A stretch of DNA of 64,000 nucleotides from REEB95 sp050729835 (GTDB lineage: Bacteria; Pseudomonadota; Alphaproteobacteria; ATCC43930; CGMCC-115725), in assembly GCA_050729835.1 (NCBI GenBank), contig JBOHLS010000011.1:1-64000 (forward strand), given 5' to 3'. Under the pieces are notes generated by a model. The model worked only from the letters and a program-made list of their open reading frames with translations. It had not been told where the DNA came from and made no database searches. The position numbers and the translations under genes are program-made. Each line of letters opens with the position of its first letter. Position 1 is the first letter of the stretch. Of the stretch, positions 53,879-62,622 are shown piece by piece.

Positions 53879-54798
53879 GCAATGTCCTTCACGTGAGGCG
53901 CCGGCGGTTCGGCGGGATGCGGACCGGCCTCGCCCGGCCGATCGAGATCGCGATGCATCAGGGCGACGCGCCGCCCGTCGGCGGTGAGCCGCGCCGCCAG
54001 CCGCTCGGCGACGTAGACCGAGCGATGCCGGCCGCCGGTGCAGCCGATGGCAATGGTGAGATAGCACTTTCCTTCGGCCTCGTAGCGCGGCAGCAGGCGG
54101 TTGAGCCACGCGGCCACTTCCTCAAAACGGGGCACGAAGTCGGGATCGGCCTCGATAAACGCGCCGACGGCGCGGTCGCGGCCCGACAGCGGCTGCAGCA
54201 CCGGCAGGTAATGCGGATTGCGCAGGAAGCGCATGTCGAAGACCAAGTCAGCGTCGCGCGGCAGGCCGTGGCGATACGAAAACGACGTCACCGCGACGGT
54301 GACGCCGGGTTGCGACGCCAAGGCGAAATGACCCTGCAACAGGCGCTTGAGATCACCCGGCGATAAGGCGCTGGTGTCGATCACCAAGTCGGCGCGGTCG
54401 CGCAGCGGCCAGACGCGCTGGCGTTCGAGCCGGATGCCGTCGGCGACCGGGCGTTCGAGCGCCAGCGGATGGCGCCGACGGGTCTCGGTGAAGCGCCGCT
54501 CGAGATGATCGTCGTCGCAATCGAGGAACAGGAGCTTGAGATCGATGGCGCGGCCCGCGGTCAGCTCGTCCAGCGCCTTGACCAGCGACGGGACGGCGAA
54601 ATCGCGCGTCCGCACGTCGACGCCGATGGCCAGCGGCGCTGGCGTCGCGCGCGGGCCGATCAGGCTGGGCAGCAGCGACAGCGGCAGGTTGTCCACCGCC
54701 TCGTAGCCCATGTCCTCGAGCGCCTTGAGCGCGGTCGAACGCCCCGCGCCCGACAGGCCGGTCACCACCAGAAGGCGCGTACGGGCGAGACCGGGCAT
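53875..54798 (-). CDS. rapZ: RNase adapter/nucleotide-binding protein RapZ
   Basis: The 307-residue P-loop protein shows LLVVTGLSGAGRSTALKALE (Walker A), MGYEAVDNLPLSLLPSL, IDLKLLFLDCDDDHLERRFT, SFSYRHGLPRDADLVFDMRF followed by LRNPHY, and IAIGCTGGRHRSVYVAERLA near the C terminus. In E. coli RapZ controls GlmS via small RNAs and RNase E; the alphaproteobacterial role is less clear. ATG 54798 shares one base with the hprK stop (TGATG). The location between HPr kinase and EIIA is typical. Confidence 0.94.
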   Translation of the reverse strand: MPGLARTRLLVVTGLSGAGRSTALKALEDMGYEAVDNLPLSLLPSLIGPRATPAPLAIGVDVRTRDFAVPSLVKALDELTAGRAIDLKLLFLDCDDDHLERRFTETRRRHPLALERPVADGIRLERQRVWPLRDRADLVIDTSALSPGDLKRLLQGHFALASQPGVTVAVTSFSYRHGLPRDADLVFDMRFLRNPHYLPVLQPLSGRDRAVGAFIEADPDFVPRFEEVAAWLNRLLPRYEAEGKCYLTIAIGCTGGRHRSVYVAERLAARLTADGRRVALMHRDLDRPGEAGPHPAEPPAPHVKDIA

Positions 54799-55250
54799 CA
54801 CGGCTGAACCGCAAGCGGCTCGGCGGCGAACTCGTCGCCCGCCACGGCACGCAGGGCGAAGCGCAGCTTGGTCGGCGTCGAGGCATCGAAGGCGCAGAGC
54901 GCGAGACGCGGCACCGCGATGCCGAGCAGCGTGCAATCGCCGCGCTCAGGCAGGCGCTCGACCCGAGCGCGCGGCACCAAATCGCAGATCAGGCGCAAGG
55001 CGGTGCGCGGCGTGCGCGGCAGCCGCAGGATGCCGAGGCCGCGCGCCTCGATCATGCCGGCGATCGCCGGCGGTGCGCTCAACCAGAGCTCGGCGCCGTC
55101 GGGCGTAAGCGCGACCTGGTCGTCGGCAATCAGGCCGGCGCCGCCCTCGATCAGGCGAAGCGCCAAATCGGACTTGCCGCTGCCGGATGGACCACGCAAA
55201 AGCACGCCTGCCCGCCCCAGCCGCACCGCCGTGCCATGGACCAATTGCAT
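54798..55250 (-). CDS. hprK: HPr kinase/phosphorylase, short alphaproteobacterial form
   Basis: The 150-residue protein is the C-terminal catalytic domain only: HGTAVRLGRAGVLLRGPSGS, with the P loop GPSGSGKSDLALRLI, GLIADDQVALTPDG and MIEARGLGILRLPRT (the HprK signature). It phosphorylates a serine of HPr and so controls flow through the regulatory PTS. Firmicute HprK is about twice as long; the short form is usual in this class. ATG 55250 is placed just before the conserved HGT; a GTG 10 codons upstream is possible. It starts the hprK-rapZ-EIIA-ptsH-ptsP chain. Confidence 0.92.
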   Translation of the reverse strand: MQLVHGTAVRLGRAGVLLRGPSGSGKSDLALRLIEGGAGLIADDQVALTPDGAELWLSAPPAIAGMIEARGLGILRLPRTPRTALRLICDLVPRARVERLPERGDCTLLGIAVPRLALCAFDASTPTKLRFALRAVAGDEFAAEPLAVQP

Positions 55251-55350
55251 TGGGCGCTTTAGGTGCGCCGCGACGCCCACAATGTCAATGGCGCCGTTGG
55301 CTGGTCATTAGCCATTGAAATCACAGCGATATTCGCCAATCTCTGCGGCC

Positions 55351-55381
55351 AAAAGCAACCCTCGGAGGGCGGCCATGTTGC
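55351..55381 (-). terminator. Weak terminator candidate after chvG
   Basis: On the minus strand GCAAC and CCCT (separated by a 7-base bulge) can pair with AGGGTTGC, followed by TTTT at 55351-55354. It lies about 20 bases past the chvG stop and upstream of hprK. The bulge makes it a doubtful intrinsic terminator. Confidence 0.3.
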
Positions 55382-55399
55382 AGGGCAATATCGGCCCGC

Positions 55400-57109
55400 C
55401 TAAGCGGTGGGCAAGCGGACGACGAACCGGGCGCCGAGCATCTGACCGTGGTCATCGACGCGGTTTTCGGCCCAGATCTGGCCGCGATGGTTGTCGACGA
55501 TCTGCTTGGAAATCGACAATCCCAGGCCCGAATGGGTGCCGAATTTTTCGCCGCGCGGCCGCTCGGAATAGAACCGCTCGAAGATCGCGGCGAACTTGCC
55601 CTCGGGGATGCCGGGCCCTTCGTCGTCGACGGTCACCACGACGCTGCGGCCGTCGTGGCGCGCCTCGATCCGGATCGACCCGCCCGGCGGGCTGAACGAA
55701 ACGGCATTGGCGATCAGATTGCGGAAGACCTGGACGAGCCGCCCCTCGATGCCGGGAACCGGCAGGTCGCCGGCCGGCGTCCCCGGCTCGCCCGGCAACG
55801 ACAGCAGCAGTCGCGGCGAATCGTCCTTGGCCGCCGCCTCGTTCACCTGGACCAGGGTCGCGAGCAGCTTGCCGAGCGGCACCGACACCAGCTCGTCGCG
55901 CGCCAGATCGGCATCGAGCCGCGAGGCATCGGAAATATCGCTGATGAGTCGATCGAGACGCATCACGTCCTCGAGCACGAGCGTGAGCAGCTTGCGTTCC
56001 TTCTCGCGGTCGTTGAGCCGACAGGCGGTCTCGATCGCGCTTTTGAGCGACGTCAGGGGATTCTTGATCTCGTGCGCGACATCGGCGGCGAAGCGCTCGA
56101 TCGCACCGACGCGCTGCCACAACGCAGCGGTCATCTCGCGCAACGCGCCCGACAGGTCGCCGATCTCATCATTCCGCGCGGTCAGATCGGGAATCGCGGC
56201 TTCGCGCACCGGGCGGCGGCGGACGGATTCGGCGGCGGCGGCGAGACGCCGGATCGGCCGCACGATCGTACCGGCGAGATAGATCGACAGCAGCACCGTG
56301 ACGCCGAGCGCGAAAGCGAAAACCTTGATGAATTCGATGCGCATCGAACGGATCGCGTTCTCGATGTCGCGGCTGCCCATCGACAGCTGCACGGCGCCCA
56401 GCACCTTGCGATAGTGCTGCACCGGCACCGCGACGGCGAGGATCAGGCCGGTGCTGCCGCGGGTCTGCACGCTGTGCCCGATTTCGCCGGCCAGCGCCCG
56501 TTCGACGTCCGGATACGAATCCGCGTTGTCGGTCGTCGGCTCGATATAACGCGGAAATCCCTGCTGCCACGGAATGGCGCCGATCACCGTGCCGTAGACC
56601 GCGTCGGTGATCCGTTCGAAGAAGCTCGCATCCGGCGCCGGCAGCGGGCTGACCCGGACCATGCCGCCGGGGCCGCCGAGGATGTTGGTGTCGGCGATTA
56701 GCTTGCCCTGCTCGTCGAACAGGCGCGCCCGCGTCTTGGTCGGCTCGACGAGCCGCCGCATCATCTCGCGCGTAAGCTGCGGATCGAGCTTGAACGACAC
56801 GTGCTGCTGATCGACCGCGCCTTCGCCGAGCGCGGCGGCGAAGATCTGGGCCTGGGTCTTGAGAGACTCGATGTTGGCGGTGACCAGGCTGTCCTGGTAC
56901 TCGCCGAGATAGAGAACACCGATGCCGAGAAGCGCCAGCGCCAGGACGTTGACCGCCAGGATACGGCGCGTCAGCGGCGACAGCCGCCAGCGTCCATGCG
57001 CGCGTAAACGCGCCCGCCGCATCGCGGCCGGCCGGGTCTTGGTGCGCGGCTCGGCGCCGGCCGCCGCGTCGCGCGGATTAGTGGTCGCGGTAACGATATC
57101 CGACGCCAT
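55400..57109 (-). CDS. chvG: Sensor histidine kinase ChvG
   Basis: The 569-residue sensor has an N-terminal helix (LAVNVLALALLGIGVLYLG, about 50-68) and a periplasmic sensor region to about 255. A second helix (VFAFALGVTVLLSIYLAG) leads into a HAMP segment (TIVRPIRRLAAAAESVRR). The dimerisation helix carries the phosphorylated His in RFAADVAHEIKNPLTSLKSA. The ATPase domain has LIANAVSFSPPGG, VDDEGPGIPEG and THSGLGLSISKQIVDNHRG. ChvG/ExoS kinases respond to acid or envelope stress in rhizobia and Caulobacter. It overlaps chvI by 32 bases; the PTS chain follows. Confidence 0.93.
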   Translation of the reverse strand: MASDIVTATTNPRDAAAGAEPRTKTRPAAMRRARLRAHGRWRLSPLTRRILAVNVLALALLGIGVLYLGEYQDSLVTANIESLKTQAQIFAAALGEGAVDQQHVSFKLDPQLTREMMRRLVEPTKTRARLFDEQGKLIADTNILGGPGGMVRVSPLPAPDASFFERITDAVYGTVIGAIPWQQGFPRYIEPTTDNADSYPDVERALAGEIGHSVQTRGSTGLILAVAVPVQHYRKVLGAVQLSMGSRDIENAIRSMRIEFIKVFAFALGVTVLLSIYLAGTIVRPIRRLAAAAESVRRRPVREAAIPDLTARNDEIGDLSGALREMTAALWQRVGAIERFAADVAHEIKNPLTSLKSAIETACRLNDREKERKLLTLVLEDVMRLDRLISDISDASRLDADLARDELVSVPLGKLLATLVQVNEAAAKDDSPRLLLSLPGEPGTPAGDLPVPGIEGRLVQVFRNLIANAVSFSPPGGSIRIEARHDGRSVVVTVDDEGPGIPEGKFAAIFERFYSERPRGEKFGTHSGLGLSISKQIVDNHRGQIWAENRVDDHGQMLGARFVVRLPTA

Positions 57110-57776
57110 AGAGGGTTTCGATCTGGGCGAACTCGATATCGACGGCCTTGAACTTCTTCCGCAGGCGCTTGACGTGGCTGTCGATGGTGCGGTCGTCGAC
57201 GTAGATGTGCTCGCCGTAGGCGCTGTCCATCAGCTGGTCGCGGCTTTTGACGTGGCCCGGCCGGAGGGCGAGCGATTTCAGGATCAGGAATTCGGTGACC
57301 GTCAGGTCGACGTCATGGGTCTTCCAGGTGCACTGGTGCCGCCCCGGATCGAGCACCAAGTCGCCGCGTTGGACGACGGGCTCGGCCTGGCTGTCGCCGC
57401 CGCCGCGTGCGATCTCGCCGCGGCGCAGCAGCGCGCGGATGCGCTCGACCAGCAGGCGCTGCGAGAACGGCTTCTTGATGTAGTCGTCGGCGCCCATGCG
57501 CAGGCCGAGCACCTCGTCGACCTCGTCGTCCTTCGAGGTCAGGAAGATGACCGGCAGCGCGTTCTGCCGGCGCAGATTAGCGAGCAGCTCCATGCCGTCC
57601 ATGCGCGGCATCTTGATGTCGAGGATCGCCAGGTCGACCGGCTGCGCGGTCATCGCCTTGAGCGCCTCGGCGCCGTCGTTATAGGTGCGGACGGCGAAGC
57701 CTTCGGCCTCGAGCGCGACCGAAAGCGATTGCAGGATGTTCTTGTCATCGTCGACCAAAGCGATCGAATTGGCCAC
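57078..57776 (-). CDS. chvI: Response regulator ChvI
   Basis: The 232-residue OmpR-type regulator has the acidic pocket ALVDDDKNIL, the phospho-acceptor Asp53 in LAILDIKMPRMDGMELLANL, Thr80 in FLTSKDDEVDE, and Lys101 in ADDYIKKPFS. The C-terminal winged helix has HDVDLTVTEFLILKSLALRP and YVDDRTIDSHVKRLRKKFK. It is phosphorylated by ChvG and in related species controls exopolysaccharide, acid response and central-carbon genes including pckA. The start is GTG 57776 with GAGGGG upstream, enclosed by a small hairpin. Confidence 0.94.
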   Translation of the reverse strand: MANSIALVDDDKNILQSLSVALEAEGFAVRTYNDGAEALKAMTAQPVDLAILDIKMPRMDGMELLANLRRQNALPVIFLTSKDDEVDEVLGLRMGADDYIKKPFSQRLLVERIRALLRRGEIARGGGDSQAEPVVQRGDLVLDPGRHQCTWKTHDVDLTVTEFLILKSLALRPGHVKSRDQLMDSAYGEHIYVDDRTIDSHVKRLRKKFKAVDIEFAQIETLYGVGYRYRDH

Positions 57777-57787
57777 GGGGAAACCCC
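57777..57787 (-). promoter_or_regulatory. Mini-hairpin over the chvI ribosome-binding site
   Basis: The minus strand reads GAGGGG, TTT, CCCC immediately before the GTG start, so GGGG can pair with CCCC around a 3-base loop and hide the Shine-Dalgarno sequence. The stem is only 4 bp but all G-C. Translational tuning is an inference. Confidence 0.3.
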
Positions 57788-57801
57788 TCTATGGATAAAA
57801 G

Positions 57802-57830
57802 AATATGGCGTGCCCTAGGTAGCCGTCCAA
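57802..57830 (-). promoter_or_regulatory. Probable promoter of chvI-chvG
   Basis: TTGGAC (57825-57830) and CATATT (57802-57807) are separated by 17 bases on the minus strand, putting transcription start near 57795, about 20 bases before the GTG of chvI. Confidence 0.4.
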
Positions 57831-57989
57831 GTGTGGCGAGTTTAGGGCGTCAGTTTACCGCGAAGTTTCGGCAAAGTACCGCCTCGGGAAGACCCTAGAG
57901 CGGGGCGGAACATGCTGGTGAAGGCGCTCGGGCGCCGATCGCCGCAAGACAGCCGCCCATCCGCGGCGTGGGCGCCGCGAAGCTAGGAA

Positions 57990-58018
57990 TTGCCCAGGAC
58001 CGTTTTGCGATAGATTAT
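57990..58018 (+). promoter_or_regulatory. Possible promoter of the MFS gene
   Basis: TTGCCC (57990-57995) and GATTAT (58013-58018) are separated by 17 bases, about 80 bases before ATG 58097. This is a fair sigma-70 match in an otherwise GC-rich gap, and it supports the start chosen for the MFS gene. Confidence 0.4.
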
Positions 58019-58096
58019 GGCTCACTTGCGCAAGCGTGCAAGGCCGCCTCGCGCCGGCGTGGCGGACCCTTTTCTCTCAGCGCCGTGCGACGAGCC

Positions 58097-59290
58097 ATGA
58101 GCCAACCCCGCGTCACCGCCGCTTTCCTCAATATCGGCCATGCGGTCGATCACCTGATGATGCTGATCTTTCCGACGGTCGTGCTGGCGATGACCGCCGC
58201 CTTCGGCTCGGACTATCGCGCCATGCTGCCGCTTTCGCTCGGCGGCTTCATCGCGTTCGGCGCCGGCTCGCTGCCCGCCGGCTGGCTCGGCGACCGCTGG
58301 GGCCGCCGCCCGATGATGATCATTTTCTTCGTCGGCATCGGCGCCGCCGGATTGTTGACCTCGCTGGCGCAAGTGTCGTGGCAGATCGCCGGCGGCCTGA
58401 CGCTGATCGGGCTGTTCGCCTCGATCTATCATCCGGTCGGCATCGCCATGCTAGTCAAGGATCAGAAGCGCATGGGCCGCGCGCTCGGCTGGAACGGGCT
58501 GTGCGGCAATCTCGGCGTCGCCTTCGCGGCGCTGTCGGCGGGCGCGTTGGCCGACCTCGCCGGCTGGCGCACGGCCTTTGCCGTGCCGGGCGTGATCGCA
58601 ATCGCGGTCGGCATCGCCTTCGCCTGGCTGGTTCCGGCCGCACCGGCGCCGGCGGCGGTCGCCGGCGGCACGCGGCGCGCCCGACACGACGACGAGGCCC
58701 GCCGCGTCTTCGCGCTGCTCACCGTCGCGACGATCTGCGGCGCGGTGGTGTTCAATACCACCACCATCGCCATGCCTCGGCTGTTCGACGTGCGGCTGGC
58801 CGCGCTGGTGCATACGACCTTCGGCGTCGGCTTGCTGGTCTGCATCGTTTACGTCATCGCCGCGTGCGCGCAGCTCCTGATCGGACGGCTGATCGATGGC
58901 CGGCCCTTGCGCGACGTGTTCCTGCCGTTCGCCGTGCTGCAGGTGCCGTTGCTGCTGCTGGCGGGGATTCTGAGCGAATGGCCCATGCTGGCCGCCGCGG
59001 TGGCGATGATGTTCGTCGTCTTCGGCTTCATCCCGATCACCGACGCGATGGTGGCGCGCTACGCGCACGACGCCTGGCGCTCGCGCGTCTATGCCGTGCG
59101 CTATCTCGTCTCGTTCGGCGCATCGAGCATCGCCGTGCCACTGGTCGCCTATCTACCACCGGAAAGCGGCGGTTTCGTCCGGCTGTTCGCCGTGCTGCTA
59201 GTCTTCGCCGCCGGCAGTCTCGCGGCGGCGTGGCTCTTCCCGCGCGGCACTCGCGCCGGATCGCCCGCCGCGATCGAAGCCGCCGAATAA
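58097..59290 (+). CDS. MFS transporter
   Basis: The 397-residue protein has about twelve membrane segments. The family loop between helices 2 and 3 is GWLGDRWGRRPMMIIFFVG, and LFASIYHPVGIAMLVKDQKR resembles the Fsr (fosmidomycin-resistance) branch. The central cytoplasmic loop is basic and acidic (GGTRRARHDDEARRVFAL). The substrate is unknown; drug or small-metabolite export is only a guess from Fsr resemblance. The start MSQPRVTAAF (58097) is preferred to upstream in-frame starts that cross the promoter candidate. A small oxidase-like gene follows after 20 bases. Confidence 0.88.
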   Translation: MSQPRVTAAFLNIGHAVDHLMMLIFPTVVLAMTAAFGSDYRAMLPLSLGGFIAFGAGSLPAGWLGDRWGRRPMMIIFFVGIGAAGLLTSLAQVSWQIAGGLTLIGLFASIYHPVGIAMLVKDQKRMGRALGWNGLCGNLGVAFAALSAGALADLAGWRTAFAVPGVIAIAVGIAFAWLVPAAPAPAAVAGGTRRARHDDEARRVFALLTVATICGAVVFNTTTIAMPRLFDVRLAALVHTTFGVGLLVCIVYVIAACAQLLIGRLIDGRPLRDVFLPFAVLQVPLLLLAGILSEWPMLAAAVAMMFVVFGFIPITDAMVARYAHDAWRSRVYAVRYLVSFGASSIAVPLVAYLPPESGGFVRLFAVLLVFAAGSLAAAWLFPRGTRAGSPAAIEAAE

Positions 59291-59310
59291 ATGCAGCCGA
59301 AGACGGCGCG

Positions 59311-59784
59311 ATGAGCGACGCGGCAACCGTGGCCAGAACGGCGCGCGGGCTTTTGGCCCAGGCGCCGCGCGCCAGCCTAGCGACCTTGACCGAGACCGGC
59401 GCGCCTTACGCGTCGCTGGTGCTGACGGCGGATGACAGCACCGGCGCGCCGCTGCTGCTGCTTTCCGATTTGGCAGAGCACGCGAAGAACTTGCGGCGCG
59501 ACCCGCGCGCCGCCCTGCTGGTCGAGCCCGCCGAAACCGCCGGAGATCCGCTCGCCGCGCCGCGGGCGACGTTCCTCGGCGAGGCCAGACGCGTCGCCGA
59601 CGCGGCCGCGAAGGCGAGGTTCGTGGCACACCACCAATCGGCTGCGGTCTATGCCGGCTTCAGCGACTTCGCACTCTATCGCTTCGCGGTGGCACGCGTT
59701 CATCTGGTCGCCGGTTTCGGCCGCATCGACTGGATCTCGGGCGACGATTATCGCACCGCAGCATCGGCGGAAGCGAAGCGCTAA
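59311..59784 (+). CDS. Pyridoxamine-5'-phosphate oxidase-like flavin/haem-binding protein
   Basis: The 157-residue split-barrel protein has RTARGLLAQAPRASLATLTE, GAPYASLVLTADD, LLLLSDLAEHAKNLRRDPRA and FSDFALYRFAVARVHLVAGF followed by GRIDW. These match HugZ/PPOX-like proteins that bind FMN, F420 or haem. The C-terminal DUF2470 domain of full HugZ proteins is absent. Possible roles are haem degradation or flavin-dependent reduction; neither is proven. It is 20 bases past the MFS stop on the same strand. Confidence 0.82.
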   Translation: MSDAATVARTARGLLAQAPRASLATLTETGAPYASLVLTADDSTGAPLLLLSDLAEHAKNLRRDPRAALLVEPAETAGDPLAAPRATFLGEARRVADAAAKARFVAHHQSAAVYAGFSDFALYRFAVARVHLVAGFGRIDWISGDDYRTAASAEAKR

Positions 59785-59970
59785 GGCGTGCCCCGCCGTC
59801 GGCTTCATCGCGCTGCGGCGAAAATTGACCACAGCCGGTGGGCCAGCCCCACGTTGCAATCGTCACATTCAGCGCGATATTTTTGTTCCCCAAGCCGGCG
59901 CCCCGATGCGAGGGGGAATGCGCATCGCTCACAAGCCGGCAGCGAAGTCACCTCGGCCAGGAGGAACATC
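59785..59970 (+). promoter_or_regulatory. pckA leader/promoter region
   Basis: This 186-base gap is less GC-rich in its middle (GCGATATTTTTGTTCC around 59875). It contains a TTGACC at about 59825 and GTCACATT near 59859. ChvI is known to regulate pckA in related bacteria, and GTCACA-like half-sites have been linked to ChvI binding, but I do not trust my recollection of the exact motif. No convincing -10 is placed. A strong AGGAGG precedes the start codon. Confidence 0.3.
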
Positions 59971-61596
<1,626 letters not shown>

Positions 61597-61630
61597 ACAC
61601 GCGGCGGCTCGCAGCGGCGCAGGGGGATTC

Positions 61631-62473
61631 ATGAATCGTGGCCTTGGCGCGATCATCGTGCCATTCGCGCACGGCCTGGCGGCCATGGCGTTGCTGACTC
61701 TGGTCGTCGCGGCGCCGGCGGCGGCGCAGCAACGCATCGGCATCATCCTGCTGCACGGCAAGCTTGGCGTTCCCCTGGGCACCAGTTCGGGCCGTGGCCC
61801 GGCCTGGGGCGCCAACCTGGTGGCAGCGCTGCGCAACGCCGGCTACCTCGTGGCGGCGCCCGAGATGTGTTGGTCGCGACAGCGCAACTTCGACAAGACC
61901 TACCCCGATTGCATCGCCGAGGTCGACGCCTCGATTGTCAAGCTCAAGGCCCAGGGCGCGAAGGCAATCGTCGTCGGCGGCCTCAGTCTCGGCGGCAACG
62001 GCGCCATCGCCTACGGCGCGACGCACGCCGGAATCAAGGGGATCATTGCCTTTGGCCCGGCCGACGATCCGACGCGCAAGTCCACCCGCCCCGAGGTCGC
62101 GGCCAGCCTCGCGCGTGCGCACCAGCTCGTAGCGCAAGGCCAGGGCGACACGCGCACCACGTTCGACGATTTCAATACCGGCGCCGGCGGATCCTATGCG
62201 ATGACGGTCACGACCACGCCGCGCATCTTCCTGAGCTTCAACGATGCCGACGCCTTGACACATTTCCCGGCCAACGTCGCCAAGCTGGCCGTGCCGATCC
62301 TGTGGGTCGCGGGCGACGGCGATCCGACGCAAGGCTCAGCCGCTTCCATCTTCCGTATGGCGCCGCCCAACCCCCTCAACCGCTATGTCCAGGTGCATTC
62401 GAGCCATCTCGGCACGCCCGATGCCGGCGCCGATGCCGCGCTCGCCTGGCTCGTGGAATTAAGCAAATCCTGA
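61631..62473 (+). CDS. Secreted alpha/beta hydrolase
   Basis: The 280-residue protein has a signal peptide ending near residue 33 (LTLVVAAPAAAQ). The hydrolase fold follows: IGIILLHGKLGVPLG (oxyanion hole), AAPEMCWSRQRNFD, VVGGLSLGGNGAIAYGA (Ser near 119), WVAGDGDPTQGSA (acid) and QVHSSHLGTPDAG (catalytic His). Periplasmic esterase or dienelactone-type activity is plausible; the substrate is unknown. AGGGGG stands just before ATG 61631. A hairpin lies 34 bases after the stop. Confidence 0.83.
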   Translation: MNRGLGAIIVPFAHGLAAMALLTLVVAAPAAAQQRIGIILLHGKLGVPLGTSSGRGPAWGANLVAALRNAGYLVAAPEMCWSRQRNFDKTYPDCIAEVDASIVKLKAQGAKAIVVGGLSLGGNGAIAYGATHAGIKGIIAFGPADDPTRKSTRPEVAASLARAHQLVAQGQGDTRTTFDDFNTGAGGSYAMTVTTTPRIFLSFNDADALTHFPANVAKLAVPILWVAGDGDPTQGSAASIFRMAPPNPLNRYVQVHSSHLGTPDAGADAALAWLVELSKS

Positions 62474-62506
62474 GCCGCGATCGAAACGGCGCGTGAATCA
62501 GTTGCC

Positions 62507-62523
62507 GAACCCTTTGCGGGTTC
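62507..62523 (+). terminator. Hairpin after the secreted hydrolase gene
   Basis: GAACCC and GGGTTC form a perfect 6-bp stem around TTTGC. The following bases are CCTAGTATAAAT, not a clean T run, so termination is possible but unproven. TATAAA at 62529-62534 could serve as a -10 for the downstream gene; no matching -35 is seen at 17 bases. Confidence 0.4.
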
Positions 62524-62622
62524 CCTAGTATAAATTGGCGCGCAGCCGCGCGTGTATCAGGCTCGGGGGTTTATCACGATAGACGCGCCTAAAATCGCGC
62601 CGACTCACGGGGGCGTCGGAAC

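Larger units (their letters stand above)
57777..58096. other. Divergent intergenic region chvI / MFS transporter
   Basis: A 320-base gap between chvI (minus) and the MFS gene (plus). It contains a promoter candidate for each side, described separately, and otherwise GC-rich DNA with no reading frame that resembles a protein. A frame from 57968 joins the MFS gene in phase but its first 43 residues look random. No RNA gene is visible. Confidence 0.5.
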
